Part shown: positions 1 through 6,800 of the stretch, piece by piece
How the letters are laid out: the number at the start of each line of letters is the position of its first letter
How positions within the stretch are numbered: the stretch's first letter is position 1
Assembly (NCBI GenBank): GCA_039024315.1
Contig: JBCCQN010000292.1
Coordinates: 1 to 7,986 of the forward strand
Source: JBCAWW01 sp039024315
GTDB lineage: Bacteria; Bacteroidota; Bacteroidia; J057
Direction: 5' to 3'
Length of the DNA stretch: 7,986 nt
Notes under the pieces: generated by a model
Databases searched by the model: none
Seen by the model: only the letters and a program-made list of their open reading frames with translations
What the model was told of the DNA's origin: nothing
Position numbers and translations under genes: made by a program

Positions 1-839
1 AACACCGCTCCCTCTTGGTTGAGAAGCTGATACATATAGACTCCGGATGGATATAAATTCGTTTTTCGCACCAGCTTTTGTTGATTGGGGGCCACTTCAA
101 TCTGCTCTAAGAGACGGCCATTGGGACTGAAAACGCGTACCTCTGCGACCTGTTTACGCTTATTGCCAAGATCTTCCCAGCTGATATTGAGCGTGCCATA
201 AGAAGGGTTGGGATAGAGTTGAGCACCGAAATCAAAGCCTCCTCCTTCGGTTTTTAGCGCAGTAGGCAAGCTACCGGGTAAGGAATATACCTTTACCCCT
301 TGAAAAGCTCCGGTCAAGGTATCTCGAATACCGAGAGCCATTTTGAAACCTTCCTCAGTCAGATAAGGACTTGCATTAAGATCCGGAACTACCTGTAAAA
401 TACCAGCCCCTTTTTCTTTAAACAGTAAAGTACCACTTTCATTGAGGATATGCGTCTCGACAAATGTTATCGTGGCACCTGAAGTATCACCAGGGGTAGG
501 GTCAAAAGTACGTCCATAAACGATTAAGTATTCGATATTGGTAGAATCTAAATCAAACAGGGACTCTGAGACCCCATATACATTGCGATTGAAGGTTCCG
601 AAAGGCTCCGGTGGTAAAATGATCTGCTTGAAAAGACTACCATCGAGATTATAGAGATTTAGCTCCAGTTGCTCCAACTTGGAATAGTCCATATACTTTG
701 TACCAGAGTGCTGGAGCTTTATCACTTGAAACTGAAAGCTGCTCAATGTTGGATCGGCAAAGTCTAAAGTGATCTGAGCAGATAAGTCCGAAAAGCTAAA
801 TAGGCAGCCTAGCAAAAGGCCAAGGAATAAGCGTGACAT
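1..839 (-). CDS. Secreted protein with T9SS type A sorting domain, 3' end cut by window
   Basis: Reading the minus strand from the ATG at 839-837 gives 279 open codons to the window edge with no stop. The N-terminus is a signal peptide (MSRLFLGLLLGCLFSFSDLSA, split here as MSRLFLGLLL + GCLFSFSDLSA), with cleavage expected before Q22. Residues about 22-200 are a beta-rich region I do not recognise. From about residue 207 the protein has the T9SS type A sorting domain: LYPNPSYGTLNIS (208-220), then a VRVFSPNGRLLEQIE strand and NLYPSGVYMYQLLNQEGAV near the edge. In this family the domain directs export across the outer membrane by T9SS and is then removed, leaving the protein secreted or attached to the surface. 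The domain is usually 70-80 residues, and about 72 are visible, so probably only some 5-12 codons are missing. The gene is divergent from the PorE-like gene, with 83 bp between them. No Shine-Dalgarno is seen, and the start is preceded by A/T-rich sequence, as is usual in Bacteroidota. The sorting domain is secure; the function of the rest is unknown. Confidence 0.9.
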   Translation of the reverse strand, partial: MSRLFLGLLLGCLFSFSDLSAQITLDFADPTLSSFQFQVIKLQHSGTKYMDYSKLEQLELNLYNLDGSLFKQIILPPEPFGTFNRNVYGVSESLFDLDSTNIEYLIVYGRTFDPTPGDTSGATITFVETHILNESGTLLFKEKGAGILQVVPDLNASPYLTEEGFKMALGIRDTLTGAFQGVKVYSLPGSLPTALKTEGGGFDFGAQLYPNPSYGTLNISWEDLGNKRKQVAEVRVFSPNGRLLEQIEVAPNQQKLVRKTNLYPSGVYMYQLLNQEGAV

Positions 840-922
840 ATTTATTGTGTTTAAAGAGTGGACAATGCGGTGCTAATCGTTAATATAAGCAGCAATTGTA
901 ACAAAGGCTATCTCCAAGCGTT
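840..922. promoter_or_regulatory. Divergent intergenic region between T9SS cargo and PorE-like gene
   Basis: These 83 bp separate two divergent start codons, so they must hold the promoters and leaders of both genes unless the promoters lie inside a coding region. No clean TAnnTTTG box is present. The closest match is TACAATTG on the minus strand (900-893), one mismatch from consensus, which would serve the leftward gene. No convincing element was found for the rightward gene. That the region is regulatory is inferred from gene orientation only. Confidence 0.45.
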
Positions 923-2893
923 ATGATGCTGAATCATTTTTATATGAAGTTTTCCAGATTATTGCCCCTTCTCGTTTTTGTCTTGAGCACGCTTTCTGTC
1001 TTCGCTCAAAAGCCTAAACCCGCCGACTTCGGCATCAAATCCAAAAAGGCCCTCAACCTCTATTTTGAAGGACGCCAACAAGAACAATGGCGGGCCCGAG
1101 CCGAAGCCATCAAAGCTTATGAAGCCGCTTTGGAGATCGAGCCAGATTTTGCGCATGCGCACTATCGTTTGGGGGTCAATGCCTATGTCAGTAAGCGAGA
1201 TGAGGAAGCCCTGGAGCATCTAGAAGCTGCCTTCCAACTCAATGCTGCTGAGTTTGCCAATATTGGTTTTTACTTGGGAGAAGCCTATTTCCGGAATGAG
1301 CGTTATGCCGAGGCAGTACCTAAATTGGAAGCCTTTTTGCAGCAGCAGCGGACACGCAAAGTGGATCGCGAACAAGCCCAGGAAAGCCTCAAGCATGCGC
1401 GTTTTGCTGCGGTCGCCATACAAGCGCCCGTCAATTTTGAGCCCCTCAATATGGGGGAAGCCATCAATACGGATCGCGACGAATATTTGCCGCATTTGAC
1501 CGCTGATGACCAATTTTTACTCTTTACTTCCAAGCGTCCTGAGAGCATTGGCGGCTTCAATAGAGCCCTCAAAGACTACTCGGAGGACTTTTATTATAGC
1601 GAATTCGCAAATGGCGAATGGAGCCCTGTCAAGAATTTGGGCCTACCAATCAATACGCGCGGCAATGAAGGTTCGGCCGCGATTACCCAAGATGGTCGTA
1701 CGATCTACTTTACCGCTTGTAATCGCCCCGATGGACAGGGAAGCTGCGATATATATGTTTCCTATCGCGAAGGGGATAAGTGGAGCGAGGCCGAAAACTT
1801 AGGCCCCCGCGTCAATAGCGAAGGTTGGGAATCTCAGCCTTGTCTTTCTCCCGACGGGAAACGCTTATACTTCGCCTCTAGTCGTGTCGGTGGCATGGGT
1901 GGTCGCGATATCTGGTATGTCGAACGTATCGATGACAAATACTGGTCTATGCCCGTCAATCTTGGTTCGCCCGTCAACACCAAGGGCAATGAATATAGTC
2001 CCTTTGTTCATGCTGATGGGCAGACGCTTTATTTCTCTTCAAACTATCATCCCGGCTTCGGCTCGCAGGATCTTTTTGTGAGCTATGCGCAGCCCGGCGA
2101 TAAGTGGGCCGATCCCATCAATTTAGGTTATCCACTCAATACCAAGGCCGACGAAAGTAACATTTTTGTCAGCGCCAATGGTCGTACCGGCTTTATCAAT
2201 TCTTATCGAGACGGTGGTCTGGGGCAGAGTGATTTGTATCAGTTCGTCCTCGACGAACGCATCCGTCCGGAGATCGCGACCTTCTTGCGAGGCATCACGA
2301 TTGATAGCCTAACCCGTGCCCCTGTGCAAGCTCGCTTGCGCTTGGTCGATGTAGAGACTGGAGATACGCTTCGCGATATGCAAACGGGGCGTAGCGATGG
2401 TAAATTTTTGATGAGTTTGCCCCTTGAGCGTGAGTATGCAGCCTTTGTCAGTGCGCCGGGTTATCTTTTTGTCAGTCAAAACTTCTACCTCAAAGACCTG
2501 GATGAGGAGACCTATTTTGACATTACGATCCCTATGATGAAGGTCAAAAAGGGAGTGCCTGTCGTCTTGAAAAACATCTTCTTTGAAACGGGTAAATACG
2601 AGCTAAAGGAGACTTCCACAGCGGAGTTAGGCTTCTTGGTTTACTTCCTCCAGCAAAATCCAGAGGTTCGGATTGAGATCGGTGGGCATACAGATGATGT
2701 CGGCTCCAATACCGACAATCAGACCCTCAGTCAAAGAAGGGCAGATGCGGTCAAAGCTTATCTCGCTCAGCAGGGCATTGAGGCTGGGCGGATCAAAGCG
2801 ATTGGTTATGGGGAAAGCCGCCCAGTGGCTAGCAATGATACCGATGCAGGCAAGGCCAAAAACCGTCGTACCGAATTTGTAATCGTGGACTAG
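923..2893 (+). CDS. PorE-like OmpA-family protein: TPR, five PD40 repeats, CRD-like and OmpA_C domains
   Basis: This 656-residue exported protein has the domain order described for the T9SS component PorE (PG1058 of Porphyromonas gingivalis). The signal peptide ends LSVFA|QK (cut after A28). TPR-type helices fill about 43-142. Five PD40 beta-propeller repeats follow (about 175-442), each with an NLGxxxNTxxxE-type start, a DGxxLYFxS-type strand and mostly a GxDxY-type end. A carboxypeptidase-regulatory-like beta-sandwich spans about 452-538 and OmpA_C about 548-656. OmpA_C keeps GHTDDVG (588-594, likely diaminopimelate-binding D591), LSQRRA (602-607, partner R606) and NRR (647-649), so peptidoglycan binding is expected. 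PorE itself is described as a lipoprotein; here no lipobox cysteine is present. An ATG at 944 (MKFSRLLPLL...) gives a more typical signal peptide and may be the true start. No Shine-Dalgarno precedes either start. PD40-OmpA proteins are often paralogous in Bacteroidota, so orthology to PorE is not proven and no symbol is given. Confidence 0.93.
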   Translation: MMLNHFYMKFSRLLPLLVFVLSTLSVFAQKPKPADFGIKSKKALNLYFEGRQQEQWRARAEAIKAYEAALEIEPDFAHAHYRLGVNAYVSKRDEEALEHLEAAFQLNAAEFANIGFYLGEAYFRNERYAEAVPKLEAFLQQQRTRKVDREQAQESLKHARFAAVAIQAPVNFEPLNMGEAINTDRDEYLPHLTADDQFLLFTSKRPESIGGFNRALKDYSEDFYYSEFANGEWSPVKNLGLPINTRGNEGSAAITQDGRTIYFTACNRPDGQGSCDIYVSYREGDKWSEAENLGPRVNSEGWESQPCLSPDGKRLYFASSRVGGMGGRDIWYVERIDDKYWSMPVNLGSPVNTKGNEYSPFVHADGQTLYFSSNYHPGFGSQDLFVSYAQPGDKWADPINLGYPLNTKADESNIFVSANGRTGFINSYRDGGLGQSDLYQFVLDERIRPEIATFLRGITIDSLTRAPVQARLRLVDVETGDTLRDMQTGRSDGKFLMSLPLEREYAAFVSAPGYLFVSQNFYLKDLDEETYFDITIPMMKVKKGVPVVLKNIFFETGKYELKETSTAELGFLVYFLQQNPEVRIEIGGHTDDVGSNTDNQTLSQRRADAVKAYLAQQGIEAGRIKAIGYGESRPVASNDTDAGKAKNRRTEFVIVD

Positions 2894-2894
2894 T

Positions 2895-2918
2895 AGCGAC
2901 GCAGCATTTTGCGTCGTT
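2895..2918 (+). terminator. Hairpin right after the PorE-like stop codon, possible terminator
   Basis: CGACGCA (2897-2903) pairs perfectly with TGCGTCG (2910-2916) around a 6-nt loop. A G-T and an A-T pair extend the stem to 9 bp. It begins two bases after the TAG stop. No T-run follows directly. A 7-T run lies at 2935-2941, after the small palindrome CGATCG (2929-2934). The hairpin may end transcription or protect the mRNA 3' end. The structure is seen; the function is inferred. Confidence 0.45.
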
Positions 2919-2930
2919 TGGGGATATACG

Positions 2931-2963
2931 ATCGTTTTTTTGATCACTGCTTCGCAGAACGAT
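2931..2963. repeat. Nested inverted repeat with inner CTGC-TTC-GCAG hairpin
   Basis: ATCGTT (2931-2936) is complementary to AACGAT (2958-2963). Inside lies a tight hairpin, CTGC (2947-2950), TTC loop, GCAG (2954-2957). The outer left arm runs into a T-run at 2935-2941. This is one of several inverted repeats in a row in the convergent intergenic region. Confidence 0.45.
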
Positions 2964-2972
2964 TGTCTCTAT

Positions 2973-2995
2973 GGTGCGGCATGCATGCGCGCACC
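2973..2995. repeat. GC-rich inverted repeat GGTGCG...CGCACC
   Basis: GGTGCG (2973-2978) pairs with CGCACC (2990-2995). The centre holds the perfect palindrome GCATGCATGC (2979-2988), so the stem can extend with one bulge or the centre can fold alone. It lies midway between the convergent stop codons. Confidence 0.5.
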
Positions 2996-3044
2996 TACCG
3001 GATAATCATTTCTCGTCGTCCCGATTCACAGGACTCGCTCGCGG

Positions 3045-3060
3045 CTAGTTTAGCGACTAG
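3045..3060. repeat. Small inverted repeat CTAGT-TTAGCG-ACTAG
   Basis: CTAGT (3045-3049) pairs with ACTAG (3056-3060) around a 6-nt loop. It is a further dyad in the 2894-3138 region, 23 nt before the 37-nt element. Alone it would be unremarkable; it is listed because of the run of neighbouring dyads. Confidence 0.35.
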
Positions 3061-3083
3061 GCACTGCCTTGTCGCGTGTTGGG

Positions 3084-3120
3084 ATAAGCGTTCCGCGTCC
3101 CGAAAGCTTTCGGGAGTAAA
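3084..3120 (-). repeat. 37-nt palindrome-bearing intergenic element, copy 1
   Basis: The reverse complement of these 37 bases is identical, base for base, to 7932-7968. Each copy carries the perfect 18-nt palindrome TCCCGAAAGCTTTCGGGA (here 3098-3115) and, next to it, a small GCG-TTC-CGC dyad. Read in the direction of the Coq7-like gene, the element starts 18 nt beyond that gene's stop codon and is preceded by a T-rich stretch. The second copy has the same relation to the amidase gene. It could be a REP-like dispersed repeat, a shared mRNA 3'-end hairpin or a protein-binding site. It is not a classic terminator, because the T-rich tract comes before the hairpin rather than after it. Confidence 0.85.
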
Positions 3121-3138
3121 AAAAATAAAAATCCTAAT

Positions 3139-3612
3139 CTAGCGCAGCTTCAAAACCTTTTCCTGTTCCTTGATGAAGTTTTCGATTAGGCTCAGTACGT
3201 CTGGTCCGGGCTCGTTGTGGGTGAGGCGCTGCAATTGGAGGGATTCGACCATAGAACGCAGGGTCGCGTCGAGGGTCATTTCCTGCAAGTATTTCTTGTA
3301 ACGCATTAAAATCCAGAACTCAAGCGTTCTTTCTATGCGGTCCATGAATTTTTTGGAGAAGAAAGCAGAGAAAAAACCAAAAATATGACCAACGATGTAA
3401 AAGAAACGAGCGTACCAAGCGGGACTAACGCCTCTTTTTCGCAACAAATCGCGCAAAAATGCAGTATGATGGGCCTTTCGTTCGCGTAAGTTTCGTAGTT
3501 TTTCCTCATTGATACCAAACTGACGATACCAGCCTAGGCGCATAGTTTCGCGGGCGTGTAGGTCTCTAATAAAAAACTCGGTTCGTTTCTTGATGTCAAC
3601 GGCAGGATCCAT
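3139..3612 (-). CDS. Coq7-like (demethoxyubiquinone hydroxylase fold) protein with degenerate metal ligands
   Basis: This 157-residue protein has no signal peptide. It reads as four amphipathic helices (about 8-33, 35-60, 87-112, 115-150) with a hydrophobic, aromatic segment between helices 2 and 3 (GVSPAWYARFFYIVGHIFGF, 61-80). That layout, with LHARE (18-22) in place of the family's DHAGE, HHTAFLRDLLRKRGVSP after helix 2, and a LE...Y pattern in helix 3, matches the Coq7 family of membrane-associated di-iron hydroxylases. Family ligands retained are E22, H48, E98 and H132. Both ExxH glutamates appear replaced by arginine (R45 in RKAH, R129 in RLTH), although E44 lies one residue away. A catalytic di-iron centre is therefore doubtful. 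The ATG at 3612-3610 gives the expected first helix and lies about 28 nt from a good -7 box. The gene is convergent with the PorE-like gene and divergent from the amidase gene. The family call rests on reading motifs by eye and could be wrong. Confidence 0.85.
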   Translation of the reverse strand: MDPAVDIKKRTEFFIRDLHARETMRLGWYRQFGINEEKLRNLRERKAHHTAFLRDLLRKRGVSPAWYARFFYIVGHIFGFFSAFFSKKFMDRIERTLEFWILMRYKKYLQEMTLDATLRSMVESLQLQRLTHNEPGPDVLSLIENFIKEQEKVLKLR

Positions 3613-3639
3613 ACAAAAATCTCATCATTGTGTGAGGCG

Positions 3640-3647
3640 CAAATTTA
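3640..3647 (-). promoter_or_regulatory. Bacteroidota -7 box TAAATTTG for the Coq7-like gene
   Basis: On the minus strand the bases read TAAATTTG, an exact match to the Bacteroidota sigma -7 consensus TAnnTTTG. Transcription would start about 5-7 nt downstream, leaving a leader of roughly 20 nt before the ATG. The -33 TTG is not well placed: one TTG is 13 nt upstream (consensus about 17-23), and a TGG lies about 22 nt upstream. Confidence 0.5.
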
Positions 3648-3700
3648 CGCTGATTTTGATCAATTGTGACCATTAATTCCTTCTTTATATTATACTTCTA

Positions 3701-3720
3701 CAATATATTGAAAGTTTCAA
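3701..3720. promoter_or_regulatory. Overlapping dyads, possible operator
   Basis: CAATATATTG (3701-3710) is a perfect palindrome. It overlaps the inverted repeat TTGAAA-G-TTTCAA (3708-3720). Lying in the middle of a divergent promoter region, they could bind a regulator. AT-rich DNA yields such dyads readily, so this is only a candidate. Confidence 0.25.
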
Positions 3721-3807
3721 AAATTATAAAACCATATTGAATGAATGGTATCTATGTGACACCTTCCATACTTTTTCGTTAACATTCACGTAAATTCGAT
3801 TCATTTC

Positions 3808-3813
3808 AGGAGG
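3808..3813 (+). promoter_or_regulatory. Strong Shine-Dalgarno AGGAGG, widely spaced
   Basis: AGGAGG is a full match to the anti-Shine-Dalgarno core but lies 13 nt from the ATG at 3827; 5-9 nt is usual. None of the other three genes shows one, in keeping with the weak use of such sites in Bacteroidota. It supports 3827 as the start, since no earlier in-frame start is apparent. Confidence 0.5.
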
Positions 3814-3826
3814 AAACGATCAACCT

Positions 3827-6800
3827 ATGCAAAACTCTAGCTCCCGTATCTTTGCATTTATTGGCATACTACTTTTTGGTGTGCTGAGCTTATCGGCACA
3901 AGTAGTCGGTAATCGCTATGCTGCTTATTTTGACGAAGCTTATCGCCGCTTTCCTAGTGTTCCCGAAGGTTTGCTAGAAGCGGTAGCCTACACCAATACG
4001 CGTATGCAGCACCTCGTACCACGAGAAAGCTGTCAGGAGTTACCTGTTTTTTACGGCGTCATGGGCTTAGTGAAGGATGGTAAAAATTATTTTAACAATA
4101 GCCTCGAAAAAATTGCCTCCTTATCCTCCTTTAGCGAAGAGGAAATCATCGAATCTCCACGCGCTTGTATCCTAGCCTATGCCGAAGCCTACGCCAAGCT
4201 GCAGCAAAACAAACGTATGACTACTCGTTCTGTCTCTTCGCATGAACCCATCATTGCGGATTTGACCGAGATCCCGCAAGACAATAGCGCGATCAACAAT
4301 TATGCGACCCATCAGCAGTTTTACTCCATCCTCACGGAGATGCAACGTCCGCATGTCAATTCGCGGCACCGCAGTCGTCAAGTCTTTAACTATGAACAAA
4401 TATTTGGCAGAGATACCTATCGCGTCCTGAGTTCTAAGCGTGTTACGATATCTACTAGAGGGATTACTTCTGAAAATGGAGGCAGTATCAACAATCGCTC
4501 CGCGAGTTGTACCGCTAGCAATACGACGGTAGACTTTTTTGGGGCGATTTGGAGCCCTGCCCACCCCAACAACTACAGTTCTGGTCGAGGAGGTAAGGAA
4601 GTCAAGTACGTAACCATTCATACAATTCAGGGCTCCTATTCAAGTGCGATTTCTTGGTTTCGCAATGCGCGGGCCCGCGTTTCGGCGCATTATATTATTC
4701 GCGCCTCTGACGGCCAGATAACACAGATGGTCTGCGAAAAAGATCGTGGTTTTCACGTTCGTTCGGATAATTCAGAGGCCATAGGGATTGAGCATGAGGG
4801 TTTTATCGATGATGGAGCCACTTGGTACACCAATGAGATGTACGAAAGCTCTGCAGAGCTTGTCCGTAACATTTGCAAACGACACAATATCAATCCACTA
4901 CAAACCTTTGGCGGACCGCCAACCAGTGGAGTAAGGGCCCTTGGTAACCTTTGTTACCGAATCAAAGGGCATCAACATTTTCGCGGCAATGATCATATTG
5001 ATCCCGGACCCTATTGGGATTGGGATCGATTTTACCGTCTGATCAATCCTGAACCAACGCCCGTCATGATCACGGATCGGAAAGGCGATTTTTATGACGA
5101 TGGAGGCAAGAGTAATAATTATCCTGACCAAGCCCGCAAAACTTGGCTCATCCAACCCAAAAAGGCAACTTCTGTAAGCCTGACTTTCAAAATGATTGAC
5201 TTGGAAGGTACTAAGGATAAGCCCTATGACTATCTGGACATCTATGACGGTACCGATATCAATGGTCGCTATTTAGGTCGTTTTACCGGAGATGAGTTGC
5301 CTGGAACGATAATAGCGAAGTCAGGTGCTGCTTTCATAGAGTTTCGTTCAGATTGTCAGATCAATAAACAGGGCTGGCATATTAGCTATACTTCTACTCG
5401 GGAGGCGGCCGCTTGTGCTTTGCCCAATAGCCTACTCGCCAGCAATATCAGCCCCATGTTTGCTACCCTTAGTTGGAATCCCGTGGCTGATGCGGAAAAC
5501 TATGTGGTTACCGTGCGGCGACAGCTTGGCAGTAAAGTGGGCCGATATGCTACTAAGCAATCTTCGATTACGCTGACTGGTTTAGGCGCCAATGGGCTCT
5601 ATCAATGGCAAATCCAAGCGATTTGTAATGGTGATAGTTCCGCGATCAGCGGCGAAAGCTTTGTAACGCCTAATATCGCTCGTAGCCCTAATGCCAAGAC
5701 CTATACCACCAATGCCAATGCCGGACGCTTTTACGATTCTGGTGGAACCTTAGCTGGTTACGGCAATAATGAGGCCTGGGTCTACCGGATTATTCCCGCC
5801 GATGGCGGCAGGGTGGAGCTAAAATTCTCTTCCTTCGAAACCGAAGCAGATCATGACTTCCTCGAAATATTTGATGGCAAAGACACTACTGGCCGCAGAT
5901 TAGGTGTCTATGATGGCAAGAACTTACCGCTTAATCGTTCCTTTACCTCTACGGGTAATGGATTGACCCTGCGCTTCCGCGCAGATAATCGCACCAACGG
6001 ACCCGGTTGGACGGCTTCTTGGCGCACCAAGGGCGGAGCAGTAGTCGACAATGGTAATGTGGGCGGTAATACTGGCAACGATACTAATAATGGTAATAAC
6101 AATACCGGCAATACGGGCGTAGCGCTGCCGCCTCCCATCTTTGACGGCACTTTTGATGCGAAGTTGAATTATGCCAGCTCAGCGCCAGAAACCAAGCCAT
6201 TGCTGCAATCTCAATACAATGCGTCCTTTGATCTTCGATTTGAGGATAAGGACCGCAGCGGTCGAGGCATCGTTTCCAGATTTTATAATCTCGCCCAGGC
6301 AACGCCTGAAGGTTATCTATCAGAGACTTCAAATGGATTTTTCTACGACAACTTTGACAATGGCCTCAGCAAGCGTTGGACGGCCAAGGCAGGGACTTGG
6401 AAAGTGCAAAACGGCCAACTCTTACAGAGCAATACTTCGCTCGGTAATACCAATATTTACGCAAGTCTGACCCAGCGTAGCAATGAGACTTATCTCTATC
6501 ACTGGCAATCTCGCATGACTGGTAATACCGGTAATTTGCGGCATGGGCTGCACTTTTTTGCTAGCTCTCCCGCCAATGAAAATCGTGGTAATTCCTATTT
6601 CATTTGGATTCGTGAAGGCAGCGCTGGCGATTACATTGAGATCTATAAAACCTTCAAAGATCAATTTGATCGCAAAGTCCAAAAATCAGTCCAGCTCGAT
6701 AAAGGCAAAGTTTACGACTTTAAAGCCATATATAATCCCCAAAAAGGGCGTATCGAAGTTTACCTTAATAATCGATTCACAGCTTCTTGGGTAGATCCCT

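Larger units (their letters stand above)
3613..3826. other. AT-rich divergent intergenic region
   Basis: This 214-bp stretch between two divergent genes has no coding potential that I can support. It is markedly richer in A and T than its surroundings. It contains the -7 box for the leftward gene, a TTGATCAA palindrome (3656-3663), the dyads at 3701-3720 and, at its right end, a strong Shine-Dalgarno for the amidase gene. Confidence 0.6.

Noticed and set aside
893..900. TACAATTG (minus strand) as a -7 box for the T9SS cargo gene
   Set aside because: There is one mismatch from consensus and no well-spaced -33 element, so it is mentioned only within the divergent region entry.
2627..2947. A 106-codon open frame on the minus strand over the OmpA_C region
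   Set aside because: It lies antisense to the well-conserved OmpA_C domain, whose motifs account for the sequence. I take it as a shadow frame.
2909..3142. A 77-codon open frame on the plus strand in the convergent intergenic region
   Set aside because: It is made of the inverted repeats and the 37-nt element, has Arg- and Ser-rich composition with no recognisable domain, has no ribosome binding site, and runs into the end of the Coq7-like gene.
3656..3663. TTGATCAA as an FNR/CRP-type operator
   Set aside because: The half-sites abut with no spacer, unlike FNR (TTGAT-N4-ATCAA), and a single 8-bp palindrome in AT-rich DNA is expected by chance.
3791..3798. TAAATTCG as a -7 box for the amidase gene
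   Set aside because: It differs from TAnnTTTG by one base and no TTG lies at a suitable distance upstream. I could not separate it from chance in AT-rich DNA.
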